A DNA stretch of 47,664 bases from Candidatus Sulfotelmatobacter sp. GTDB lineage: Bacteria; Acidobacteriota; Terriglobia; Terriglobales; Acidobacteriaceae. Below, one piece after another: positions 9,765 to 18,635 of this stretch (its first letter is position 1; the number at the start of each line of letters is the position of its first letter). A program made the translations under genes and the position numbers. The notes beneath the pieces were generated by a model. It was not told the origin of the DNA and did not search any database. It saw only the letters and a program-made list of their open reading frames with translations. The stretch lies in contig JASHPL010000210.1 of NCBI GenBank assembly GCA_030038125.1, positions 1 through 47,664 of the forward strand. Reading direction: 5' to 3'.

Positions 9765-11567
9765 ATGCAACGCTTTGCCAAAACCTGCGAGGCCGTCGCG
9801 GCCACGACGAAGAAACTTGAGAAAGTCTCGATCGTCGGCGATTATTTCAAGTCATGTGTAATCGACGAAGCCGCCATATCCGCCGTTTTTCTGTCAGGAC
9901 GACCGTTTCCTGCCTGGGAAGAAACTACGCTTCAGGTCGGCGGGCGTTCTCTCTGGCAGATCGTTTCGGAACTCTCCCAGAAAAGTGAAGGCGAAATCTC
10001 TACCGCCTATCGCCGCCGCGGCGATCTGGGAGCTGTCGCTGGTGACGTACTGCCCCAACGAACCGATCAGAATCTAACCGTTCTCGAGATCGAGCGCGCG
10101 TTCCGCCAGATTGCGGCCGCTCGCGGCACAGGCTCCAAAGACGTGCTGGTGCGCGAATTGCTCACACACGCCACTCCGCTCGAAGCGAAATACATCGTCA
10201 AGATCATCACCGGCGACCTGCGCATCGGCCTAAAAGAAAGTCTTGTCGAAGAAGCCATCGCCAAAACTTATGCCCACCCCCTCCCAGAGGTGCAACGCGC
10301 GAACATGCTTCTGGGCGACATCGGCGAAACCACGCGCCTCGCTGCCGAAAACAAATTGTCCGAGGCCAGGATGCGTCTGTTTCATCCTCTCGGATTCATG
10401 CTTGCCAGCCCCATCGAATCGCCGGAAGAGGGTCTGAGCTACTTCACTGACGCCGCGATCGAAGACAAATACGACGGCATCCGTGCCCAGGCCCATGTTT
10501 CCTCGGGTGAGGTAAAACTTTTCTCCCGCACTCGCGATGAGATCACCGAATCTTTCCCCGAACTGCCCGGCGCACTGGCCGGCCTGCCCCACGACGCCAT
10601 TCTCGACGGCGAAATCGTAGCTTGGGAATATCCCGCTAAGCCGGGCGATACCCGGCAAATTGTCGACCAGGTTTCGCCTCACGCGGACAAAACCGAAAGC
10701 GGCGAACAACATGTTACAAATCTCGGTCGCGCCCGGCCCTTCACAATTCTTCAGCAGCGCTTGGGGCGAAAGAGAGTCAGCGACAAAATGCTGCGAGAAA
10801 GTCCGGTCGCCTATCTGGTCTTCGACGTTTTGTACCTCAATGGCGAACTGGTGCTGGATCGTTCTCTCCTAGAACGCGCACGTATTCTCGATGAACTGCT
10901 ATCGGCCGAACGAGTTCGCCATGAAGATACGAGGACGCAGAGAACCTTAAAACAGGGAACGCTCGCCTTCGACTCCGATGCGCCAACCACGCCCGCTAGC
11001 ATTATCCGCGCTCCCGTTTTTCGTGCAGCTTTTCCCGAACAGTTGGAAGAGCTTTTCGTCTCCGCTCAGTCTCGCGGCAACGAAGGTCTGATGATCAAGG
11101 ATCTCAACTCAGCCTACACACCCGGCAAGCGCGGTAAATCGTGGCTGAAAATGAAACGCGAACTCGCCACGCTGGATGTCGTGGTGACCGCCGTTGAGTA
11201 CGGTCATGGTAAACGCATCGGCGTGCTCAGCGATTACACGTACGCGGTTTGGGATACGAATAAAGATCGCTTGGTTAATATCGGCAAAGCCTATTCCGGC
11301 CTCACCGACGCCGAAATTGCCGAAATGACAAAATGGTTTCTCGACCACACCGTCGACGATCAGGGATTCCGCTTGGTCGTCGAACCCAAAATCGTTCTTG
11401 AAGTCGCCTTCAACAACATGATGAAGTCCGACCGTCATGACAGCGGTTACGCCCTGCGTTTCCCCCGAATCGTCCGACTGCGGTCAGACAAATCACCAGA
11501 AGACGCCGACACCATCGAGCGCGTGCGTGAAATTTGGACGAACCAAGGGAAGCGGGCCGGCTTGTGA
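9765..11567 (+). CDS. ATP-dependent DNA ligase, archaeal/LigB-like
   Basis: The enzyme seals DNA nicks using ATP. Residues 1-210 form the DNA_ligase_A_N-type DNA-binding domain. The nucleotidyltransferase core begins with motif I KYDGIRAQ (adenylated Lys235), then LDGEIVAW (motif III), YLVFDVLYLNG (IIIa) and EGLMIKDLNSAYTPGKRG (IV). SWLKMKRE follows as motif V, and an OB fold ends the protein. At 600 aa it is full length and stands alone, without Ku or LigD primase partners, and so resembles archaeal Lig1-like enzymes found in some bacteria beside NAD-dependent LigA. A segment at about residues 386-410 between motifs IIIa and IV looks like a lineage-specific insertion. It is divergent from the DUF1385 gene. 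Confidence 0.93.
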   Translation: MQRFAKTCEAVAATTKKLEKVSIVGDYFKSCVIDEAAISAVFLSGRPFPAWEETTLQVGGRSLWQIVSELSQKSEGEISTAYRRRGDLGAVAGDVLPQRTDQNLTVLEIERAFRQIAAARGTGSKDVLVRELLTHATPLEAKYIVKIITGDLRIGLKESLVEEAIAKTYAHPLPEVQRANMLLGDIGETTRLAAENKLSEARMRLFHPLGFMLASPIESPEEGLSYFTDAAIEDKYDGIRAQAHVSSGEVKLFSRTRDEITESFPELPGALAGLPHDAILDGEIVAWEYPAKPGDTRQIVDQVSPHADKTESGEQHVTNLGRARPFTILQQRLGRKRVSDKMLRESPVAYLVFDVLYLNGELVLDRSLLERARILDELLSAERVRHEDTRTQRTLKQGTLAFDSDAPTTPASIIRAPVFRAAFPEQLEELFVSAQSRGNEGLMIKDLNSAYTPGKRGKSWLKMKRELATLDVVVTAVEYGHGKRIGVLSDYTYAVWDTNKDRLVNIGKAYSGLTDAEIAEMTKWFLDHTVDDQGFRLVVEPKIVLEVAFNNMMKSDRHDSGYALRFPRIVRLRSDKSPEDADTIERVREIWTNQGKRAGL

Positions 11568-11708
11568 ACACGGCCAAGGCACTGCGTTTTCGATCTAAGG
11601 GTCGGGTTGCCTCGGTCAACGCGATGCTTCGCCAGTCAAGGTTCGCGAGTCTTTCTTAACTTAAGTTGTTTCGATCGTCAGCTACATACGGCGGTGAGGT
11701 TAGGATTC

Positions 11709-11994
11709 TTAGATGAAGACAAGTCCGGATGCCGCCGTTGTCGCAGCCAAGCTGCGCATATCAACCACACCGCAAGGATGCGCAAGGTGCAGAGAACACA
11801 GCCTTCCGGGCCGACAGTACCGCCAGACAGCCAAGGTGACCCAGTCGATCGCCATGTGAAACCCGATGGGCATCCATAGATCGCCGGTGCGACGTAGCAA
11901 GAAGCACGCGAGCAGGCCGAACATGCCAGCCTTGAACAATCCTCCAATCTTCCCCCGAGTTGCCGTGATGCGAGTGCTGGAAATTTGTTAGCAC
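11709..11994 (-). pseudogene. Frameshifted remnant of a CPBP (CAAX/Abi) intramembrane protease
   Basis: On the minus strand one frame reads FQHSHHGNSGEDW. After a one-base slip near 11945 the next frame reads GLFKAGMFGLLACFLLRRTG and then LWMPIGFHMAIDW. Together these match the last two conserved motifs of CPBP glutamic-type intramembrane proteases (F..HhGNpGE and LW.PIg.Ha..d). Upstream, the reading frame runs into stops (TAG, TAA) within about 40 bp, so the N-terminal two thirds are missing. The C-terminal tail reads on without family similarity. I call it a decayed gene fragment. The rest of the 511-bp gap between the ligase and CDF genes (11568-11708 and 11995-12078) shows nothing I can assign. 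Confidence 0.6.
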
Positions 11995-12078
11995 GCTGAC
12001 TTGCTACCGGCGCACGGCAACCTATTTAGGCAGACGATTTTACTCATCCAAGCCCTTCCGCTCCAATTGCCGTCTCAT

Positions 12079-13011
12079 TTAATGACTGTGATGCTGGTGC
12101 TCTTCCCCGCTCTCTGCGACCGGAATCACGCATCCATGCGCCACTTCGCATTCCACATGCTCGAACTGAATGGTGGTGTGGTCGATGCGGAAATCGTGCA
12201 GCAGGCATTCTTTCACGTCCCGCAGAATGCGCTCGCTCACCGACGGCGGAATGTCGGCAATCGAAATATGGCAGGAGAGCGCATGCGTCTCCGATCCGAT
12301 ACTCCATACGTGCAGGTCGTGCACGTCATTCACCCCTTCCACGCAGCGAATTGCCGACTCGATCTTCTCCAGCTTCATCCCGCGCGGCGTGCCTTCCAGC
12401 AGAATATTCAGCGTCTCGCGGACGATCCCGAACCCGGACCAGAGAATCAGCGCGCCAATGCCTACCGACAGCGCGGAATCGATCCAGTAGTTGTTCGTGA
12501 CCAGAATCGCCCAGCCGCCCGCAATCACTGCGGCGGTCGAAAGCGTATCTCCCAGTTCGTGCAGCAGCGCGCTGCGAATGTTTACGTCGCCGCCCGACCG
12601 GTACAACAGCAGCGCGATTGCCCCGTTCATGACCACCCCGGCTGCCGCAACCGCCATCATCATCCCCGCTTGCACGTGTTCGGGATGCTGCAGCCGCCGG
12701 AATGCCTCGTAGAAGATGAAGAACGAAACCACCACCAGCGAACTGGCATTCACCAGCGCGGCCAGCACTCCCGCCCGCTGATATCCGTAAGTTTTGGTGG
12801 AACTGGCCGGTCGCGACTGGAAATACACTGCGACGAGCGATAGGAGCAGCGCCAGAAAATCAGAAAGGTTGTGTCCGGCTTCGGATAGCAGCGCCAGGGA
12901 ATGCGCCCGCAAACCGGCCGCGACCAGCAGCACGATATAGGCTAAGGTCACGCCCAGCGAGATCTTCAGGACTCGCGTTGGACCGCCCGCCCCGTGGACG
13001 TGCACGTGCAT
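12079..13011 (-). CDS. Cation diffusion facilitator (CzcD/ZnT-like metal efflux protein)
   Basis: An inner-membrane proton antiporter exporting divalent metals, most likely Zn2+. Six transmembrane helices fill residues 15-200. The metal site is formed by SEAGHNLSD in helix 2 and LLHELGDTLST in helix 5; the H-x3-D pairs in both helices fit a zinc-type site. The cytoplasmic C-terminal domain (DVHDLHVWSIGSETHALSCH) is typical of the family. Both ends are histidine-rich (MHVHVHG and EEHQHHSH), which can act as metal-binding tails. 310 aa, full length. It stands alone between a protease remnant and gluQ; no metal-responsive regulator gene is adjacent. Confidence 0.93.
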   Translation of the reverse strand: MHVHVHGAGGPTRVLKISLGVTLAYIVLLVAAGLRAHSLALLSEAGHNLSDFLALLLSLVAVYFQSRPASSTKTYGYQRAGVLAALVNASSLVVVSFFIFYEAFRRLQHPEHVQAGMMMAVAAAGVVMNGAIALLLYRSGGDVNIRSALLHELGDTLSTAAVIAGGWAILVTNNYWIDSALSVGIGALILWSGFGIVRETLNILLEGTPRGMKLEKIESAIRCVEGVNDVHDLHVWSIGSETHALSCHISIADIPPSVSERILRDVKECLLHDFRIDHTTIQFEHVECEVAHGCVIPVAESGEEHQHHSH

Positions 13012-13161
13012 ATTTCAAGTCTACGGGCAGCCGGAAGTCGGTTCAAGCCGATGCATCAATTTCACATTTTCTCGGTATGAAAAAAAGCATTTCGGCTTGC
13101 CCCATCCTAGACTCGCTGTCTTTGCGACTTTAAGTGGCGAATTCCGGACCAAGAAGCTCGC

Positions 13162-14088
13162 TCAGCCTCTCACCTGTTCCGGCGTCCATCCCAACCTCCG
13201 CAGCCTGCGAATACTCAGGGCATCATGCCGCTTCGCCAGCCGAACACCAACTTCGTCTCTTACCAGATCGCAATGATAGTAAGCAGGCAGCCTCAGTCCC
13301 AACGCGCGAAACAGTAAAATCTGGCGCGCCGTCGATTTCAGCAGGTCGGCCCCGCGCACCACTTCTGTAATTCGCATGGCGGCATCATCCACCACGGCAG
13401 CCAATTGATATGCCGGTACATCGTCTCGCCGCCACACGATGAAATCTCCGAAATCGCGGCCAGCAATCAGCCGCTGTGGACCAAGATGCAGATCGATGAA
13501 ACAAATCTCTTCACCATCGGGAACGCGAAAACGCCAGTTCACTCCCGCAGGCTCAACCCATGTAGGGACGGCCGCCCTCGTTAGCCTGACCTGAGCGAGC
13601 GCAGCGAGTCGAATGGGCCCGGTCGGGCGAAGCTTGACAGCGCCGTTCGTGCTCTTCGCAGGCCGGCACGTTCCGGGATAGATCGGCTCATCGTCGCCCT
13701 CGTTCGGAGCCCCTGCCGCTTGGGCCACATCCTTGCGCGAACACGTACACGGGTAGACACAACCTACCTCGCACAGCTTTTTCCATGCCGCCAAATAATG
13801 CACGCGCCGTTGGCTCTGCGCATACGGAGCAAACGGCCCGCCGCTGCCCGGCCCTTCGGTCCACTCGATACCCAGCCAGCGGAGATCCTCCAGCATCGCC
13901 TGAACGAACTCCGGCCGACAGCGCTGCGGATCCAAATCTTCATTCCGCAGAATCAACTGTCCGCCGTGCTCAGCCGCGCGCCGCGCCGCAATCCAGAAAG
14001 TGCGCGCGTGACCAAGGTGCAGCAGTCCCGTCGGCGAGGGAGCCAAACGCCCGCGATACGAGCTGGAGTTGGAATCACTTTGACGCAA
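13162..14088 (-). CDS. gluQ: Glutamyl-Q tRNA(Asp) synthetase, with an internal repeat-derived insertion
   Basis: GluQRS (YadB) glutamylates the queuosine base of tRNA(Asp). It is a short GluRS catalytic-core paralogue without the anticodon-binding domain. The signature RGRLAPSPTGLLHLGHARTF holds the HIGH-like HLGH motif. CVYPCTCSRKD followed by PIYPGTCR supplies the CxC...Y...C zinc site. WRFRVPDGEEICFID and ITEVVRGADLLKSTARQ are typical. Between the zinc region and WRFRVPDG there are about 25 extra residues (IRLAALAQVRLTRAAVPTW) encoded by a dispersed repeat; see the separate entry. No ATG exists at the expected N-terminus, so the start is probably TTG at 14088, 24 bp after the AlkZ-like gene. 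It is the third gene in mutL - alkZ-like - gluQ. Confidence 0.88.
   Translation of the reverse strand: MRQSDSNSSSYRGRLAPSPTGLLHLGHARTFWIAARRAAEHGGQLILRNEDLDPQRCRPEFVQAMLEDLRWLGIEWTEGPGSGGPFAPYAQSQRRVHYLAAWKKLCEVGCVYPCTCSRKDVAQAAGAPNEGDDEPIYPGTCRPAKSTNGAVKLRPTGPIRLAALAQVRLTRAAVPTWVEPAGVNWRFRVPDGEEICFIDLHLGPQRLIAGRDFGDFIVWRRDDVPAYQLAAVVDDAAMRITEVVRGADLLKSTARQILLFRALGLRLPAYYHCDLVRDEVGVRLAKRHDALSIRRLRRLGWTPEQVRG
13557..13617. repeat. Dispersed repeat inserted in frame within gluQ
   Basis: The segment contains TGTAGGGACGGCCGCCCTCG and GAGCGAGCGCAGCGAGTCGAA, which are typical intergenic repeat motifs in acidobacteria. It is bounded by CCCAT (13557-13561) and ATGGG (13613-13617), an inverted pair. 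It lies within the gluQ reading frame without stopping it and encodes a peptide (LAALAQVRLTRAAVPTW) that standard GluQRS proteins lack at this point. The situation resembles the Rickettsia palindromic elements that insert in frame into protein genes. Confidence 0.6.
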
Positions 14089-14112
14089 GAAATTTGTTGA
14101 GGATTACGTGCT

Positions 14113-14985
14113 TCAGTGCGCCGCTGTTCGTTGCGGCGAAGCTACAGCCTTTGCTGGCGTGATCTGCAGCATCGTCTTTCCGCCGACGTGCACAAAACTC
14201 AGCTCGCGCGCCGCCAGCAGCGCATGCACCGCATCTTTCACCTTCGAGCGGGCGATAAAGTTCCCAAAGAAGGTTTCCAGTTCCAACTGCTCAACCGCGA
14301 TCACGCAATCCAGATATTTCGAAATCAATGCCGAGAGCGCCTCCGGCAATGACAAGCCTACGCCTTCTTTCACTGCCTCCGGCGCCCAGCGATACAGCAG
14401 GTCCCAAACCGAGCCCTCGTTCGGCTTGTAGTCTACGCGCGTGATGCGCAGCTTCGACCACAACTCCGCCAGCGCCTTATCGACGGCCGCGATTGAGAGT
14501 CCGCCGCCCAGTTTCTCCAGCAGCTTTTGCTTCGACAATGCGCCCTCGCGTTGAATGATCGCGAATGCATCGCAAGCGAGTTGCGAATATGGCGACCGTG
14601 TCCCCGCTTTCGGCGCCAGCTTGGGATTGCGTTCACCGACCAGCGCATAGAAATAAGGAAATACCGAGGCCGCGAGAAGAAATCCGTTGTTCTCCTCGAA
14701 CAGGTTCGCTTCAAAGGCGGCCCTCTCACGCAATAGTCGCACCATGAGTTCTGTCGCGTCCGCCGCCCTCTGATCCGCGAATGCTTGCTGCCATACGGGC
14801 AGGTGGTCGTCCGCACCCACAAACGCGCCCATGAAGGTCGGCGCCAGCAGCGGCGGCCGCTGCGGATACATCAGGCAAAACCCAACCTCTTCCACAAACG
14901 CGCGCGCCTGCTCCAGCGTCCGGAGGGGCTTGCCATTCAGCCGCCACTTCTCGCGCCGCACTTGTTGGAGTTCGAGATCAGTCAT
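14113..14985 (-). CDS. AlkZ-like winged-helix protein (putative DNA-repair-related)
   Basis: About 290 aa with no signal peptide. The N-terminal WRLNGKPLRTLEQARAFVEEVGFCLMYP and the central LFEENNGFLLAASVFPYFYALVG resemble a family annotated as AlkZ-related (YcaQ winged-helix, HTH_42-like) proteins. A helix-turn-helix-like segment (REGALSKQKLLEKLGGGLS) follows at about residue 155. AlkZ itself is a DNA glycosylase for interstrand crosslinks, but I cannot see its QxD-type catalytic motif, so enzymatic activity is uncertain. The track's start at 15015 is TTG; I prefer the ATG at 14985 (MTDLELQQVRREKW). It sits between mutL (68 bp upstream) and gluQ (24 bp downstream), probably in one transcript, and the mutL linkage fits a repair role. 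Confidence 0.6.
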   Translation of the reverse strand: MTDLELQQVRREKWRLNGKPLRTLEQARAFVEEVGFCLMYPQRPPLLAPTFMGAFVGADDHLPVWQQAFADQRAADATELMVRLLRERAAFEANLFEENNGFLLAASVFPYFYALVGERNPKLAPKAGTRSPYSQLACDAFAIIQREGALSKQKLLEKLGGGLSIAAVDKALAELWSKLRITRVDYKPNEGSVWDLLYRWAPEAVKEGVGLSLPEALSALISKYLDCVIAVEQLELETFFGNFIARSKVKDAVHALLAARELSFVHVGGKTMLQITPAKAVASPQRTAAH

Positions 14986-15053
14986 GGTGAGCTTCGAGTC
15001 GCAAGCGACGAGCAAGAGCCTGGAAAAGCCCCCTCCAACTCAGGACCCCGCGA

Positions 15054-17144
15054 CTAGATTCTCTTAAACGCTTTCTGAATATCCCTCACAGAATACCGCA
15101 GCACCACTGGCCTGCCGTGCGGGCATGACATAGGATGATCGGTTTTTGCCAGCTCCCTCAGCAGCCATTCCATCTTGTTCTTTTCCAGCGGCATATTTAC
15201 TTTGATCGCGGCATGGCAGGCAATCGAGGCCGCGATGCGCGTCCGAATTTTTTCCAGATTCAGCGACTGCTCCTCGCGCGAGAACTGATCGAGCAACTCA
15301 TGCAGCAGGTGCTCGACGGCTGAAGCTTCCACTCCAGCTGGCGCCATCTTGATGGCAACGCTGCGCGCTCCAAATGGCTCGGCTTCAAAGCCGTTGTGCG
15401 CGAGTTCCTCCGAAATTTCTGCGTATACCGCCTGCTGCGCCGGAGACAACTCCACCACGATCGGCATGAGCAATCGCTGGCTCTCGACTCGCTGCGCTGC
15501 TCTCTGCTTCAGGACTCGTTCAAACAGCACGCGTTCATGCGCCACATGTTGATCGATGATCCACAGCCCGTCTTCATTGACCGCCAAAATAAACGAATTC
15601 CGAATCTGTCCCAGAGGACGCAGCGTGCTCAAAGCCGAGAGCGTCGGCTCCTCATCCCGAATCTCCAGCATCGGCGAGCAACCACTATCAGGCTCAGGCT
15701 CGGTGCCAACGACCGGAACCGATTGCAACTGCCGCTCCTCGAGTCCTCGCGCCACAGGTATGGCCGCATTCGCCTCCACTGCAATACCGCCCCCGAACGC
15801 CAACCGTCCTGAAACTGAAGGAGGCATTTGACCCTGCAACGCAAATTCAGCATCAGGAAGAAAATCAGGCATGGAGAGTGCCCCACCCTCGTCTCCTATG
15901 CGATAGGTTGCGGAATTTGACCCGGGCAATCCTGTGGTCGGCTCCCACTCCACTCCCGGGGTCATCGCTCCGGGTGTCAGTGCGGAACTCGCCGTCGCAT
16001 GCGCACGAATCTCGGTAACAAACTGCGCTACAGGACGTGCGTTCATCAGGGCCGCGCGCACCACCTCGCGAACAAAGTCATGCATCACCGTCTGCTGGCG
16101 AAATCGCACCTCCGTCTTCGAGGGATGCACATTCACGTCGACCTCGCCTGCCGGCAATTCCAGAAAAAGCAGCACCACCGGATACACCGTCGGCGGGATG
16201 ATATTGCGATAAGCCTCGGTCAGCGCATGCTGCACCAATCGATCCCGAATCAGTCGTCCGTTCACGAATACGAAAATTGAATTCCGGTTCAGCTTCTGAA
16301 TCTCTGGCTTGGACACAAAACCATGCACGCGGATCTCGCCCGCGTCGTGTGGCGTAGCCGCTCCGGACTGTGAAGCATCGGATTCGGAGTCCTCCTCCGC
16401 AAACGAGACCGAATCCCTGCGCCAAGGCGGCGGCTGAGGCAATCCCACGCGTTCCAACGCCTGCCGCGCGGCCACGGGAATCAGCTGATCCAGCGTCTCT
16501 TTTCCGAATATCTGATAGACGCGCTCGCTGTACCCTGCAACCGGAGGCGCGACCAGTATCGCATTCGTCGACGAATGCAGTTCGAAATGCTTTTCCGGGT
16601 GAGCCAGGGCATAATGCGTCACCAGCGACGCGATGTGCGACAACTCGGTCGACTCCGACTTCAGAAATTTCTTCCGCGCCGGAGTGTTAAAAAACAGATC
16701 GCGCACCGTGATCGAGGTTCCCGGCGGCAGCCCTGCCTCTTCCACCCGCGCAATTTTCCCACCGTTGATTTCGACCACCGTTCCTGAACCTTCTTCGGCA
16801 GCCCGCGTTTCCAGCCGCAGCCGCGACACCGACGCGATCGAGGGCAGCGCCTCGCCCCGAAATCCCAGAGTCGCCACGCTCAGCAGATCTTCGGCATTCT
16901 TGATCTTCGAGGTCGCATGCCGCTCAAACGCCAGCATGGCGTCGTCGCGCACCATCCCGCATCCGTTGTCGGTGATTTGAATGAGCTTTTTGCCGCCCGC
17001 CTCCACGCTGATCTTGATTCGCGTCCCGCCCGCATCGAGCGAGTTTTCCAGCATCTCTTTCACCACCGACGCGGGCCTCTCCACCACTTCGCCCGCTGCG
17101 ATCTTGTTGGCGACTTGTTCCGAGAGAACGTGAATTTTACCCAT
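15054..17144 (-). CDS. mutL: DNA mismatch repair protein MutL
   Basis: MutL couples MutS mismatch recognition to strand incision. The GHKL ATPase is shown by VVKEMLENSLDAGGTRI, ITDNGCGM and TLGFRGEALPSIASV. A linker of about 150 residues (about 345-500) is variable and rich in P, E and G. The C-terminal dimerisation domain carries IIDQHVAHERVLFE, which fits the DQHA(X)2E(X)4E endonuclease motif with Val for Ala, plus ACHAAIKVNMPL and SCPHGRPVV. It is therefore an endonuclease-type MutL, as expected in a lineage without MutH. 696 aa, ATG at 17144. mutS is not in the window. It heads the probable mutL - alkZ-like - gluQ unit and is divergent from serA. Confidence 0.96.
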   Translation of the reverse strand: MGKIHVLSEQVANKIAAGEVVERPASVVKEMLENSLDAGGTRIKISVEAGGKKLIQITDNGCGMVRDDAMLAFERHATSKIKNAEDLLSVATLGFRGEALPSIASVSRLRLETRAAEEGSGTVVEINGGKIARVEEAGLPPGTSITVRDLFFNTPARKKFLKSESTELSHIASLVTHYALAHPEKHFELHSSTNAILVAPPVAGYSERVYQIFGKETLDQLIPVAARQALERVGLPQPPPWRRDSVSFAEEDSESDASQSGAATPHDAGEIRVHGFVSKPEIQKLNRNSIFVFVNGRLIRDRLVQHALTEAYRNIIPPTVYPVVLLFLELPAGEVDVNVHPSKTEVRFRQQTVMHDFVREVVRAALMNARPVAQFVTEIRAHATASSALTPGAMTPGVEWEPTTGLPGSNSATYRIGDEGGALSMPDFLPDAEFALQGQMPPSVSGRLAFGGGIAVEANAAIPVARGLEERQLQSVPVVGTEPEPDSGCSPMLEIRDEEPTLSALSTLRPLGQIRNSFILAVNEDGLWIIDQHVAHERVLFERVLKQRAAQRVESQRLLMPIVVELSPAQQAVYAEISEELAHNGFEAEPFGARSVAIKMAPAGVEASAVEHLLHELLDQFSREEQSLNLEKIRTRIAASIACHAAIKVNMPLEKNKMEWLLRELAKTDHPMSCPHGRPVVLRYSVRDIQKAFKRI

Positions 17145-17348
17145 GGATGACGTGATCCGAACTCGCGATAAGTCGCCAGTTTCGCAGATGCCATCGCGGA
17201 AGGCAAAGCCAGGATCTCAAGCTCGCTTGGGATGGCAAACTGCAGCCGAGCAACCGCCAGCCGGCACGAGTCCAAAACCCTTTCCGCGCGAGCCCACCCA
17301 GCCACGCCTGCTATTCTGTTCTGCCAAACCCCAATAAAGGGAGGATGT

Positions 17349-18569
17349 TTGAAAGTTCTGTTGCTGGAGAACATCAGCGCAGTCGCGGTCCAGGTATTTC
17401 GCGACGCGGGATGTGAGGTCGAATCGTTACCTTCCGCGCTCGAGGAGCGCGATCTGATGGCGAAGATTCGCGGCGTGTCGATTCTGGGCGTGCGCTCGAA
17501 GACTCGGGTCACGCCATCGGTGCTCGAAGCCGCCACCAATCACACCCCATCCGAAAAGCCCGATGCGCTGGTCGCCATTGGTGCGTTCTGTATCGGCGTG
17601 GAAAAAATTGATCGCGCGGCGGCGAGCGAACGGGGTATCGCCGTCTTTAACGATCCGCATTCGAACTCGCGCTCGGTGGCGGAGCTGGTCATGGGAGAGA
17701 TCGTTGTGCTGCTCCGCCGAACGTTCGCCGTCTCAACCCAAATGCACTCCGGCGTCTGGAACAAGTCAGCGGCCGGCGCACACGAAGTCCGCGGGCTCAC
17801 ACTGGGCATTGTGGGATACGGCAAGATCGGCTCCCAGATCTCGGATCTCGCCGAGGCGATGGGCATGCGCGTCATCTTCTACGATGTCTCGCATGTGCTG
17901 GCACGCGGGAATGCGCGGCCGGTCGGCTTCCACGAGTTGCTTGCGACCGCCGATCTAGTCACCCTGCACGTCGATGGCAAGCCGCAGAATCAGAATCTGT
18001 TTGGCGCTGAAGAGTTCCGGACGATGAAAGATGGCGCGTGTTTCCTCAACCTGAGTCGTGGCTTTGTCGTCGATCACGACGCGCTGGCCGCGTGTCTAAA
18101 GTCGGGCAAGATTTCCGGCGCCGCTATTGACGTGTTTCCTCAAGAGCCGGAATCCGGCACGGGGTTCAAAAGCGTGCTTCAGGGATTGCCCAACGTTATC
18201 CTGACTCCGCACATCGGGGGATCGACCGAAGAGGCGCAGCAGAATATTGGATCGTTTGTATCGGCGAAGCTGCTGGATTATCTCCGCACCGGCAACTCGA
18301 TGCTGAGCGTCAACCTGCCGCACTGCCAGTTGGAGTATGAGGCGGGATCGCACCGCTTGATGCATATCCACCACAATGTGCCCGGCATTCTCCGGGCGAT
18401 TAACGACATTCTCGCGGATCGCGGAATCAACATCGAGCGCCAGGTGCTCGACACCCGCGGCACGCTGGGATATGCGATCTATGACATCAATCGGCCCTGC
18501 GACGACAAACTGCTCACCCAGTTGCGGGCGGTTCCGCATACGATTGGAGTACGAGCGGCAGGATGTTGA
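17349..18569 (+). CDS. serA: D-3-phosphoglycerate dehydrogenase with ACT domain
   Basis: SerA oxidises 3-phosphoglycerate to phosphohydroxypyruvate, the first step of serine synthesis. The layout matches E. coli-type SerA (about 406 aa): substrate domain with LVAIGAFCIGVEKID and FNDPHSNSRSVAELV, Rossmann motif LGIVGYGKIGSQ, and catalytic Arg in NLSRGFVVD. The catalytic Glu lies in DVFPQEPESG and the His in LTPHIGGSTEEAQQN. A C-terminal ACT domain (LMHIHHNVPGILRAIND) probably gives serine feedback inhibition. I place the start at TTG 17349 because AGGGAGG lies about five bases upstream and LKVLLLENIS matches the family start. The track's 17232 start adds 39 unmatched residues. No ATG is available in frame at the right place. 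Confidence 0.92.
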   Translation: MKVLLLENISAVAVQVFRDAGCEVESLPSALEERDLMAKIRGVSILGVRSKTRVTPSVLEAATNHTPSEKPDALVAIGAFCIGVEKIDRAAASERGIAVFNDPHSNSRSVAELVMGEIVVLLRRTFAVSTQMHSGVWNKSAAGAHEVRGLTLGIVGYGKIGSQISDLAEAMGMRVIFYDVSHVLARGNARPVGFHELLATADLVTLHVDGKPQNQNLFGAEEFRTMKDGACFLNLSRGFVVDHDALAACLKSGKISGAAIDVFPQEPESGTGFKSVLQGLPNVILTPHIGGSTEEAQQNIGSFVSAKLLDYLRTGNSMLSVNLPHCQLEYEAGSHRLMHIHHNVPGILRAINDILADRGINIERQVLDTRGTLGYAIYDINRPCDDKLLTQLRAVPHTIGVRAAGC

Positions 18570-18635
18570 TTGTGTGGGCACGACGATATTGGAGGAGCGA
18601 ACCCGAAAGTCCCGTATACGAACTGAGGAGATTCC

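Noticed and set aside
12001-12843. 280-aa plus-strand ORF opposite the CDF gene
   Set aside because: Histidine- and arginine-rich nonsense reading of the antisense strand of a clear transporter.
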